Of a stretch of DNA of 64,000 nt, positions 57,061 through 64,000 are shown in pieces. Position 1 is the stretch's first letter. Every line of letters begins with the position of its first letter. The notes under the pieces were generated by a model. It worked only from the letters and a program-made list of their open reading frames with translations. It was not told the origin of the DNA and searched no databases. A program made the position numbers and the translations under genes. The stretch is taken from the NCBI GenBank assembly GCA_031395645.1, contig JANNJM010000010.1, positions 1 through 64,000 of the forward strand, given 5' to 3'. This DNA is from SHZI01 sp031395645 (lineage in GTDB: Bacteria; Pseudomonadota; Gammaproteobacteria; Steroidobacterales; GCA-2729495).

Positions 57061-59979
57061 TCAGAACTTCTGGGTGATCGCACCGAAGAAGAACCGGCCG
57101 ATCGTGTCGTAAGTCTCGACGTCGGTATTCGCGTTGGTCACGTTGTTCTGGAACAGGATCGGTGGCGAATTGTTGCCCAGGTTGTTCACGCCGAGCTGGA
57201 AGCGGGTGTCGGTGCTTTCCAGCGTGTACCCGAGAGTCAAGTCGATGTAATTCTGATGTGGAATCTTCAGGTCAGGCTGGGTGCCCGGCGCACCGTCCGG
57301 ATCTGTGAGGCGGATCGAGGAGATATGCCGGAAGATCGCCTGAGCAGTGAAGTTCTGGAACTCCCAACCGACATTGGCTGCCGTCCGCCACTCGGCGAGG
57401 TTGCCGTACTGGCGATCGTAGGTGCCGGCGACCTCGATAACCGGAATGCCGGCAACTGTGCTGTCGTACTTGTCGGTGTAGGTACCGTCGATGCCGAACC
57501 GGAAATCGCCGAAGCCGGTATCGGCCAGTGCGTAGGCCACGCCGAAATCCACGCCGCTGGTATCCCGCGAGCCCAGATTGATGGTCGGCTCAAGGATCTG
57601 CAGAATCGAGCCGTCGCCAAAGCGGTTGATATAGCCGCAGAACTGCGGGGAGCCGCTCGCCACGCACAATTGCGCCGTGGTGTTTACATCGACTTGTGTG
57701 ATCACGTTATCAATCGAGTAATCCCAGTAGTCGACGCTCAGCGACAGGCCCTTCGCGAACTGCGGCTCGTAGACAAAGCCGAAGGTCAATGCCTGACCCT
57801 CTTCAGGCTCGAAGGGGGCAGCACCCACCAGGAAGTTGTTGCCGAGCAGGAGTCCATCGACCTGGGCGTTGGCTTGCTGGAAGTCCGTGTCCGGGTCCAC
57901 GTTGACGCAGGCCAGTGCCAGATTTGGGTTGTCAATGATGGCCGCAGACGTGAGGCCAACGCAGGGGTCGGTGAAGGTCGCCGCATCCGCCGTGGGTGCC
58001 TGGTATATGTCGTAGACGGTCGGGGTTCGGTAGATATCCGCATACGAAACCCGGACGAGCAGGTCGTCGATGGGCTTCCAGTCGACCTTGAAGGTGCCGT
58101 TGGTGGTGCCGCCGGTCGTCGAGTAGTCGGAGTAGCGCACCCCCAGCGTCAGGTTAAGTGACTGCGCAAAGGGCGCGTCCTTGAGTATTGGCACCAGTAC
58201 CTCGGCGTAGATTTCTTTGGTGTCGTATGAGCCGTCCGAGTCGCCGGAGCAGGTCTCGCTGGAGAGCAGGCAATCCTTGTAAAGGGGGCCGGCCGATTGA
58301 GTCAGGAAGTCAGTATCGAACTGGGCACTCTGATCTCCAAACTGCAAGCCCGCAGCGAGCTGCACGGCGCCGGCCGGGAGGTCAAAGATTTTGCCATCGA
58401 TAGCGAGAGCGGCGGTCTTCAGCGAGAACTCGTAGGAATCGGTGGACGCCCCGGTGATCGTCGCAAGCCCGGCGAGCTGGGCCGGATCATTCAGGTTGAA
58501 GATATTCACGGGTACGCAACCGGCGATCGGGGCTGCCGGGGTCCCGCAGGTGGGCGTGCCGTCCAGCGCCAGGAAGGACGGCCCCAGCGCGTTCTGGAAG
58601 CCGGTCTTGAACAGATAGCCGCTGTTCTTGCGGTCCTGATCAATACGGCCGTAGCCGATGTTCGCGTCCCAGTTCCAGCCCGTGTCGAACAGGCTGCCTT
58701 TCAGCCCGCCGGTGATCTGACCTTGCCACGTCTCCACCTCGTTACGCCGGTTGCCGAGTGCCTGTAGGCGGAACGTGGCGTTCGGATTGATGACATCCCC
58801 CGCCAGATCGACGGCCTGCCCGCCAAAGTCGATGCCGAAGGGATTGTAGATGTTGTCCGCCGAGATCACGGTATTGTCGCTGCGTGAGTCGAAGGGCAGG
58901 GGGGCGATCTGGAAGCCAGACGTCGTCCTGTTGTAGAGGAACTCGCCGTACATCTCGACGTCTTCGCTGATCTTGTGGCTGCCCAGCGCAAACACGCTGG
59001 CCCGCTCCTGCGGAGTCAGGATCAGGTTGAAGGGCTGGTAGTTGAACGTGTCGTTCCCCGGCCCCGAACCCACGAAGCAACGGAAATCAGCCAGGCTGGC
59101 TCCTGCGGTGCCGGCACTCCGGGTGACGCCGGTGCTGCCTGCACAGGGCGCAAAAGTCGTATCCAGGCCGGCATCGATGGCAGTCTGGGTGTCAAAGAAC
59201 ACGCGGCCCGTCGGTACGCGGCTGGAACCGCCCTCGAACACGGAGCCGTAAAAGTAGATGGCGTTGCGGGAGAACGCACGGTCGCCGGCGGAGATGGCCT
59301 CCTGCTGGTTGTAGTTGAAGCCCAGAACGAGATTGCCGGTGTCGCTATTGGCGCCCCATGACAGCGACACGCCCTTGCGCTCGCCGTCGCTCTCGCCCGA
59401 CTCGCCGTAGTCGACGCTGATCTCGGCACCCTCCATCGAGGTTTTCGTGATGAAGTTCACCACGCCGCCGATTGCGTCCGAGCCGTAGATCGCGCCAGCG
59501 CCCTGTTTGAGGACTTCCACGCGCTCGATCATGTTGATCGGGATCGAGTTGATGTCGACGGCGCTGGAGGTATTGCCCACCGCGCCGTAGCGCCGGCCGT
59601 TGAGCAGCACCAGGGTGCGTTCCGCGCCAAGGCCGCGCAGTTCGACGGTGCTGGCGCCGTCGCCGCCACCGTTGTTGACTGAAGGATTAGTCGCGGCACC
59701 GCCGATGGAGGGCAGCTTCTGGATCAGTTCGCCGATATTGGCGACACCCGACTCCTTGATGGCTGCCGCCGTGACGATCTGCACAGGATTGGCGGTTTCG
59801 CCATCGAGGCGGCGGATTCTCGAACCGGTAACGATGATCTCATTGGCATCTTCGGCAGTGGCGTCCTGCGCCACGGCTGTGGTCTGCTGCACGCCTGCGA
59901 CCGCGCCGGTCAACATGGCCAGGTTCGCTGCGCGCTGGGCCAGTGACCCGTTCCGTTCGGAATCTTGCTTGCTGCTCAT
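57061..59979 (-). CDS. TonB-dependent receptor next to the hydroxylase/sulfotransferase genes
   Basis: A 972-aa outer-membrane receptor. Atypical signal region with a polar start (MSSKQDSERNGS) and a cut near AVAQD, TonB-box region ANEIIVTGSRIRR, a plug (PVQIVTAAAIKESGVANIGE, VELRGLGAERTLVLLNGRRY, VEVLKQGAGAIYGSDAIGGV) and a beta-barrel ending in GRFFFGAITQKF with the terminal aromatic. It has the style of the large VTGSRI receptors for glycans or peptides. The next gene on its strand is the TPR-sulfotransferase, past a terminator. It may be the import route for, or the target of, the modification enzymes; either is inference. Confidence 0.93.
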   Translation of the reverse strand: MSSKQDSERNGSLAQRAANLAMLTGAVAGVQQTTAVAQDATAEDANEIIVTGSRIRRLDGETANPVQIVTAAAIKESGVANIGELIQKLPSIGGAATNPSVNNGGGDGASTVELRGLGAERTLVLLNGRRYGAVGNTSSAVDINSIPINMIERVEVLKQGAGAIYGSDAIGGVVNFITKTSMEGAEISVDYGESGESDGERKGVSLSWGANSDTGNLVLGFNYNQQEAISAGDRAFSRNAIYFYGSVFEGGSSRVPTGRVFFDTQTAIDAGLDTTFAPCAGSTGVTRSAGTAGASLADFRCFVGSGPGNDTFNYQPFNLILTPQERASVFALGSHKISEDVEMYGEFLYNRTTSGFQIAPLPFDSRSDNTVISADNIYNPFGIDFGGQAVDLAGDVINPNATFRLQALGNRRNEVETWQGQITGGLKGSLFDTGWNWDANIGYGRIDQDRKNSGYLFKTGFQNALGPSFLALDGTPTCGTPAAPIAGCVPVNIFNLNDPAQLAGLATITGASTDSYEFSLKTAALAIDGKIFDLPAGAVQLAAGLQFGDQSAQFDTDFLTQSAGPLYKDCLLSSETCSGDSDGSYDTKEIYAEVLVPILKDAPFAQSLNLTLGVRYSDYSTTGGTTNGTFKVDWKPIDDLLVRVSYADIYRTPTVYDIYQAPTADAATFTDPCVGLTSAAIIDNPNLALACVNVDPDTDFQQANAQVDGLLLGNNFLVGAAPFEPEEGQALTFGFVYEPQFAKGLSLSVDYWDYSIDNVITQVDVNTTAQLCVASGSPQFCGYINRFGDGSILQILEPTINLGSRDTSGVDFGVAYALADTGFGDFRFGIDGTYTDKYDSTVAGIPVIEVAGTYDRQYGNLAEWRTAANVGWEFQNFTAQAIFRHISSIRLTDPDGAPGTQPDLKIPHQNYIDLTLGYTLESTDTRFQLGVNNLGNNSPPILFQNNVTNANTDVETYDTIGRFFFGAITQKF

Positions 59980-60212
59980 GGTGATCGTGTGCCCCTTGAT
60001 TCGGATGTTTTAGCAATGCGGACCCGCGTCAAATACATCGCCGTTGGTGGATCATAGCCGCATAAAAACCACAGACGCAATCCGGCGCCCAATTTTCGAC
60101 GTGGGAGATTCGGTGCTAGGGCGCCGACCTGTTGCTAGGCAGCCACAAAACTGGTGGTGGGATTTGGAGTCAGCGTCCCCGGACGGGGATCGGTATCAGG
60201 CCCGCGAGCGAA

Positions 60213-60788
60213 TCAGGCTGGGGCGCACTCCACTTTCCCGCCATCAGCCCGCCGGTCCGCGAGCACCGGGTGGCCGAGCGCCGAGACCACGACGACCTGC
60301 ACGTCTGTGCCGTCAGCTTCGCCGCAGAACGTGAAGTCTCCGCCGCCCTCGAACCCGTCGGGCGCGCCGACCCGGCCGGTTGGCCCGAAGCCGAAGGCCA
60401 GGGCGAAGGCGTCTGTCTCGATCCGCAAACCCGTCACCGGCGGTGAGTCGCCGAGCACCGTTTCGCCCGCGTCGGCCTTGAAGTTGCCATTGCCGTCCAC
60501 GAACCGGATCCAGCCCGACTCCCAGGCCACCGGTGTGCAGGTGCGGCTGTCCTTACTGGGGCAGACCACGATCGGCGTATTCCGGGTGATGGCCTCGCTG
60601 CGGGCCAGATGCAGGGTGCCAACCAGCTCGTTGATGGCGCCGGCCCGCAGGTTGCTGCGCGTGACACTGGCAAGACTCGGGACGACCAGGGACAGGCTCA
60701 CCCCGGCGACGGCGAGCGTCGTGAGCACCTCGCCCAGGGTGAAGCCCCGCTGGGTGCCCGGACCCGGGCGGGTAGGTGAGTTCTGCAT
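60213..60788 (-). CDS. GspH/FimT-like type IV pseudopilin
   Basis: A 191-aa minor pilin: prepilin cleavage site RGFTLGEVLTTLAVAGVSLS (cut after Gly, then Phe, with the usual Glu at +5 and hydrophobic helix) and a beta-rich C-terminal domain with two pairs of Cys (VCPSKDSRTC, and FCGEAD near the end). FimT/GspH proteins are minor subunits of type IV pili or type II secretion and FimT has been linked to DNA uptake. No other pilus gene is near. ATG 60788 fits the leader length. Confidence 0.88.
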   Translation of the reverse strand: MQNSPTRPGPGTQRGFTLGEVLTTLAVAGVSLSLVVPSLASVTRSNLRAGAINELVGTLHLARSEAITRNTPIVVCPSKDSRTCTPVAWESGWIRFVDGNGNFKADAGETVLGDSPPVTGLRIETDAFALAFGFGPTGRVGAPDGFEGGGDFTFCGEADGTDVQVVVVSALGHPVLADRRADGGKVECAPA

Positions 60789-60972
60789 GCGGCGCCGATC
60801 CGAGACCAATGACGATGCGCCGAGCATAGGCAGCCCCCCCGGTCGGGACGTTGAAGCGGTTCACGCTTCCCGGACGCCACGGTGGCCCGGGGGGCCATAG
60901 CCAAGCGATCCGCGCTGCGTTAAATTGTCGCCCCACAAGCTGGCCCGTCCCCTGTGGCGTGCCCCGGACTTG

Positions 60973-60997
60973 TATCTACACGTCTTGATATCTACAC
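60973..60997. promoter_or_regulatory. Direct repeats upstream of the OmpA-like gene
   Basis: TATCTACAC occurs at 60973-60981 and 60989-60997 with the larger frame CTTG(a)TATCTACAC, a 16-bp period. The region is AT-rich and about 30-55 bp from the start codon, so it may be a regulator site or promoter part (TTGATA at 60985). No specific regulator is indicated. Confidence 0.35.
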
Positions 60998-61027
60998 ATA
61001 TAGAAACACTCTCTAGGGGATACCTAA

Positions 61028-62122
61028 ATGCTACGACGAAAGGCGATTACGACCACCGCGCTCGGCGCCTCGCTGCTGCTCGGCCACGCGGTGGCCCAGG
61101 CCGCCGAAGAAGTGGGCCAGGCCTACCTCAAGGGCCTCGGCACCTACATCAGCGCCGACAGCGAGCGGCAGGTTGAAGATGAAGTTGCCGGCGGGCTCGT
61201 GGGCTTCGGCTACGCGCTCAGCGAGCATTTCAATGTGGAGTTCGATTTTCAGAGGCTGAATCTGGATGGCGATACCCAAACCGTCGATGGCGGTGAGGGC
61301 GGTCCTGTTACCACCGTCTTTCCAGACCAGGACCAGACGGCGATCAACGTCAGCCTGATGAACATCTACAACCGTGACGGCCTCTTTTCGCCCTTCATCC
61401 TTGCGGGTGTCGGTGTAGTGAACACAGACTCGGCCGGTTCCGACTCTGACGACCTGCAGGGCCAGTTTGGCCTTGGCGTGCTCACCCGACTGATGGGTAG
61501 CCGCCTCGCGCTGCGCACGGAAGTGCTCGCGCGCGGCCAGGATTCATCCCCCAGCCTGGCGGACGTGCTGGTAAATGTCGGCTTCAGCCTCGCGCTGGGC
61601 AGCAAGGCAGTACCCGCCGCTGCTGCAGTCGTTGCGGCGCCCGTGGTCGCCGCCGTAGCGCCGCCCCCGCCTCCGCCGCCGGCTGACAGCGATGGCGACG
61701 GTGTGGTGGATGCCAGTGACCAGTGTGCTGATACCCCGAAGGGCGACCGGGTGGGTCCGCAGGGCTGTTCCTGTGACGTTAGCCGCGAGGTGCAGTTCGC
61801 GACGAACTCGGCCGCGCTCACTGCCGAGGGCAAGGCCACGCTCGACGAAACAGTCGAGCAGCTCAACCGCCTCAAGTTTGTCGCTGGCTCCGTGGTTGGC
61901 CACACCGACAGTGCCGGTGCCGACGCCTATAACCAGAAACTCTCCGAACGCCGCGCCGCGACGGTGGCGAGCTATCTGGAAGGCAAGGGCATCGCCGTCG
62001 GTCGGCTGTCGTCATCGGGCGCGGGCGAAAGCGAACCGGTTGGCGACAACAAGACCAAGGAAGGCCGCGCCCAGAACCGCCGTGTGGTCCTGAAGCGCAC
62101 CGACTGCGACAAGCCGAACTAG
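61028..62122 (+). CDS. OmpA-family outer-membrane protein
   Basis: A 364-aa OmpA-like protein. Signal peptide (cut near AQAAEE), an N-terminal eight-stranded beta-barrel (about 25-190), a Pro-rich linker of seven Pro, a calcium-type repeat DSDGDGVVDASDQCADTPKG (thrombospondin type-3-like) and a C-terminal OmpA domain (VQFATNSAALTAEGKATLDE, GHTDSAGADAYNQKLSERRA) that binds peptidoglycan. It links the outer membrane to the wall. AGGGGA precedes the ATG at good spacing and a strong terminator follows. Confidence 0.93.
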   Translation: MLRRKAITTTALGASLLLGHAVAQAAEEVGQAYLKGLGTYISADSERQVEDEVAGGLVGFGYALSEHFNVEFDFQRLNLDGDTQTVDGGEGGPVTTVFPDQDQTAINVSLMNIYNRDGLFSPFILAGVGVVNTDSAGSDSDDLQGQFGLGVLTRLMGSRLALRTEVLARGQDSSPSLADVLVNVGFSLALGSKAVPAAAAVVAAPVVAAVAPPPPPPPADSDGDGVVDASDQCADTPKGDRVGPQGCSCDVSREVQFATNSAALTAEGKATLDETVEQLNRLKFVAGSVVGHTDSAGADAYNQKLSERRAATVASYLEGKGIAVGRLSSSGAGESEPVGDNKTKEGRAQNRRVVLKRTDCDKPN

Positions 62123-62160
62123 AAACCGGCCGAACCAAACGCAGTACCAACGACCAGAGA

Positions 62161-62192
62161 GCCCCGGTCGCGCAAGCGGCCGGGGCTTTTTT
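62161..62192 (+). terminator. Rho-independent terminator after the OmpA-like gene
   Basis: GCCCCGG (62161-62167) pairs with CCGGGGC (62180-62186) around a 12-nt loop that can form further pairs, followed by six T. Confidence 0.9.
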
Positions 62193-62259
62193 CTGGGCGG
62201 ATTGGAACGGAACAGCAGACGTACTATGGTTGTAACAACAGGACAAATGCAGGGACGCG

Positions 62260-62925
62260 GTGGACGCTGACACCCACAATCTGCTGCGCTTCGTGCACAT
62301 CCTGCTCTTTGCCTATTGGCTGGGCGCAGACTTCGGTGTCTTTCTCGGCGGTGGCTGGATGTCCCGACCGGGCCTGTCGGTCGCTGAGCGCAACCGTATC
62401 CGGGAGCTCGTCATGGCCATCGACGTCGCACCGCGGATCGCGCTGGTGCTGATGCTGCCGGTCGGCTTCAGCCTGGCCATCGCCTGGGGTGCCCCGTTGC
62501 CGGCTGCGGCCCTGCCGTTCCTGTGGCTCGCGGCTGCGCTCTGGATCGCCGTACTGCTCTGGGTGCACTTTGCCCACGGTCATCCCGCCATTGGCGCCGT
62601 CCTGCGCGCTGATCTGGCGCTGCGGGTGCTGATCCTTGCCGGCATGCTGGTGCTCGGCGTGCGCGGGCTAGCAGCTGACAGCAGTGTGCCCGGCTGGCTT
62701 GCGGTCAAGCTTCTGCTGTTTGCCGCCATTATCGGTGACGGTATCGTGCTGCGCTGGATCAGCAGCCAGTGGCGGCCGGCGATCCAGCGCCTCGAGGCGG
62801 GGGACTTGGTCATCGGCGAGGAGTTGCTGCGCGTCCGCCGCCAGAAGGCCATCGTGGCGGCGCTGCTGATGTGGCTGCTGGTGGGTGCGGCGGCCTTCAT
62901 CGGCACCCTGAAGCCGGCCGGGTGA
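62260..62925 (+). CDS. Polytopic inner-membrane protein, function unknown
   Basis: A 221-aa membrane protein with about six hydrophobic helices. LLRFVHILLFAYWLGADFGVF at the N-terminus and PGWLAVKLLLFAAIIGDGIV have conserved-looking His and Asp residues, similar in feel to CopD-like or DUF2269-like proteins, but I cannot assign a family. AGGGAC lies four bases before GTG 62260. It stands alone between the OmpA terminator and tRNA-Pro. Confidence 0.7.
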   Translation: MDADTHNLLRFVHILLFAYWLGADFGVFLGGGWMSRPGLSVAERNRIRELVMAIDVAPRIALVLMLPVGFSLAIAWGAPLPAAALPFLWLAAALWIAVLLWVHFAHGHPAIGAVLRADLALRVLILAGMLVLGVRGLAADSSVPGWLAVKLLLFAAIIGDGIVLRWISSQWRPAIQRLEAGDLVIGEELLRVRRQKAIVAALLMWLLVGAAAFIGTLKPAG

Positions 62926-62964
62926 CGAGACGCTCAGGGAGCTGGCGAGGAAACTTTTAAGAGT

Positions 62965-63041
62965 TGGTCGGGGTGACAGGATTCGAACCTGCGACCTCTT
63001 GCTCCCGAAGCAAGCGCTCTACCAAGCTGAGCTACACCCCG
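62965..63041 (-). tRNA. tRNA-Pro(CGG)
   Basis: A complete 77-nt cloverleaf: acceptor stem CGGGGTG/CACCCCG, D arm with AGCTCAGCTTGGTAGAGC, anticodon stem CTTGC/GCAAG around TTCGGGA (anticodon CGG), T arm with GGTTCGAATCC, discriminator A and an encoded CCA end (62965-62967). It reads proline CCG codons, frequent in this GC-rich genome. Confidence 0.97.
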
Positions 63042-63079
63042 ATCGGGGCGGGAATTGTATACGGGCCCGGCGTGGCGCG

Positions 63080-64000
63080 TCAGTAACGCCGTTCCACGGC
63101 GAAGTCCGCCAGGTCGGAGAGGGCAGCCTTGAAGGGTGAATCGGGCACCGGGCCGAGTGCCGTCCGGGCCCGCAGCGCGCAATCCCGGGCTTTGGCTGCG
63201 GTGTAGGCCAGGGCGCCCGTGGACTGAATCGCCGCCTGGATCGCCCGGATGTCTTCCCGGCCGCCCCGCTCGATCGCGCGTCGGATCATCACCTGTTCCT
63301 TTGGAGACCCGCGCTGGAGCGCGTAGATCAGGGGCAGCGTTGGCTTGCCCTCGGCCAGGTCGTCGCCCAGTTGCTTGCCGAGTTCGCCCTGGTTCGCGCT
63401 GTAATCCAGTGCGTCGTCGACCAGCTGGAACGCCAGGCCCAGTTCGCGACCGTAGTCGACCAGTGCCTCTTCGACTGCGCGCGTCTGGTCGGCAAGAATG
63501 GCGCCAATCTGCGCCCCGGCCTCGAACAGCCGGGCGGTCTTGCGGTAGATGACGTCCATGTAACGCTGCTCGGTGGTCTCCGGATCCCTGCAGTTCATGA
63601 GCTGCAGCACTTCGCCTTCCGCGATGGTGTTGGTCGCATCGGCCAGCACATCCATGATGCGCATCTGGCCCACTTGCACCATCAGCTGGAACGCGCGGGA
63701 GTAGAGGAAGTCGCCGACCAGCACGCTCGCTTCGTTGCCGAACACGCTGTTGGCAGTGTCCTGGCCGCGGCGCAGATCAGAGGCGTCCACCACGTCATCG
63801 TGCAAAAGGGTGGCGGTGTGAATGAACTCGACGATGGCGGCCGTGATGATGTGCCGGTCGCCCCGATAGCCGCAGGCCCGCGCCGCCAGCAGTGTGATCA
63901 GGGGCCGCAGCCGCTTGCCACCACCCCCGACGATGTAGTGGGAGACGCTGTTTACGAGGGCCACGTCGCTGCGCAGACGGGCGGCGATCTCGCGATTCAC
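63080..64000 (-). CDS. ispB: Octaprenyl diphosphate synthase, 5'-partial
   Basis: A trans-polyprenyl synthase that builds the quinone side chain. 306 residues are visible and the gene runs off the window edge; the E. coli enzyme has a further N-terminal segment of about 16-20 residues before NREIAARLRSDVALVNS. Both aspartate-rich motifs are present: LLHDDVVDASDLRRG (first) and QLVDDALDYSANQGELGK (second), with GGGKRLRPL for IPP binding. The quinone chain length cannot be told from sequence. The start listed is the last in-window GTG and may not be the true start. Confidence 0.92.
   Translation of the reverse strand: MNREIAARLRSDVALVNSVSHYIVGGGGKRLRPLITLLAARACGYRGDRHIITAAIVEFIHTATLLHDDVVDASDLRRGQDTANSVFGNEASVLVGDFLYSRAFQLMVQVGQMRIMDVLADATNTIAEGEVLQLMNCRDPETTEQRYMDVIYRKTARLFEAGAQIGAILADQTRAVEEALVDYGRELGLAFQLVDDALDYSANQGELGKQLGDDLAEGKPTLPLIYALQRGSPKEQVMIRRAIERGGREDIRAIQAAIQSTGALAYTAAKARDCALRARTALGPVPDSPFKAALSDLADFAVERRY

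Noticed and set aside
60044..60334. A plus-strand frame with an acidic, Tyr-containing stretch (LESASPDGDRY), considered as a RaxX-like sulfation substrate
   Set aside because: No leader, no ribosome site, and most of it overlaps the pseudopilin gene antisense; the Arg/Pro-rich tail looks non-coding.

Overview
The window is high-GC (mid-60s % by eye), densely packed, and looks like a chromosomal stretch of an unclassified gammaproteobacterium. The supporting clues are a bioF-bioD / bioA biotin cluster, nadB-nadA, a homodimeric AceE-type pyruvate dehydrogenase E1, an octaprenyl diphosphate synthase next to tRNA-Pro, VPxPA-type PEP-CTERM proteins, two large TonB-dependent receptors and REP elements with a GTAGGAGCG core. 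No phage, rRNA or CRISPR array is visible. The assignment to Gammaproteobacteria is inference from gene content.

Layout. 1-4.8 kb: a perfect 37-bp inverted repeat at the very edge, then bioF-bioD, a VapBC-type toxin-antitoxin (TA) pair, a TSUP transporter and bioA. 4.9-9.6 kb: an NmrA-like protein, a DUF349 gene frameshifted by a 13-bp tandem duplication, a decayed small gene and an AbrB/Doc-type TA pair. 9.6-15.4 kb: aldo/keto reductase, a three-gene MacAB-type ABC efflux operon and an aldehyde dehydrogenase. 15.5-21.3 kb: a TonB receptor, a TauD-type dioxygenase, an unknown 8-TM protein and a TetR regulator on one strand. 21.5-28.7 kb: FabD-like acyltransferase, DedA, DUF411, an orphan ParA, a fatty-acyl-AMP ligase fused to an ACP, a P450 and a DUF374 acyltransferase. 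28.8-37.6 kb: small TA-like genes and a propionyl-CoA to succinyl-CoA operon (CoA lyase, mutase, pccB, pccA, meaB, epimerase). 37.9-49.6 kb: two PEP-CTERM proteins, aceE, an FMN oxidase, nadBA, a GGDEF/EAL protein and a cytochrome c. 49.6-60 kb: a methyltransferase, then an unusual cluster of three Asp/Asn beta-hydroxylase domains, three sulfotransferase domains, one prolyl-hydroxylase-like oxygenase and a TonB receptor. 60.2-64 kb: a pseudopilin, an OmpA-like protein, a membrane protein, tRNA-Pro and a partial ispB.

The best candidate for an undescribed system is the hydroxylase/sulfotransferase/TonB-receptor locus at 50.2-60 kb. The same two enzyme domains occur as overlapping separate genes, as a single fused protein and as two TPR-tethered proteins, which points to one modification pathway combining oxygen-dependent hydroxylation and sulfation of a protein, peptide or other carrier, perhaps linked to the neighbouring receptor.

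Several genes carry lesions visible in the bases: pccB has an in-frame TAA 38 codons before its conserved end, the DUF349 gene a 13-bp duplication, the DUF5615 toxin a one-base insertion that removes its N-terminal acidic residue, and a small coiled-coil gene is decayed. These may be real decay or assembly errors; the sequence alone cannot separate the two.
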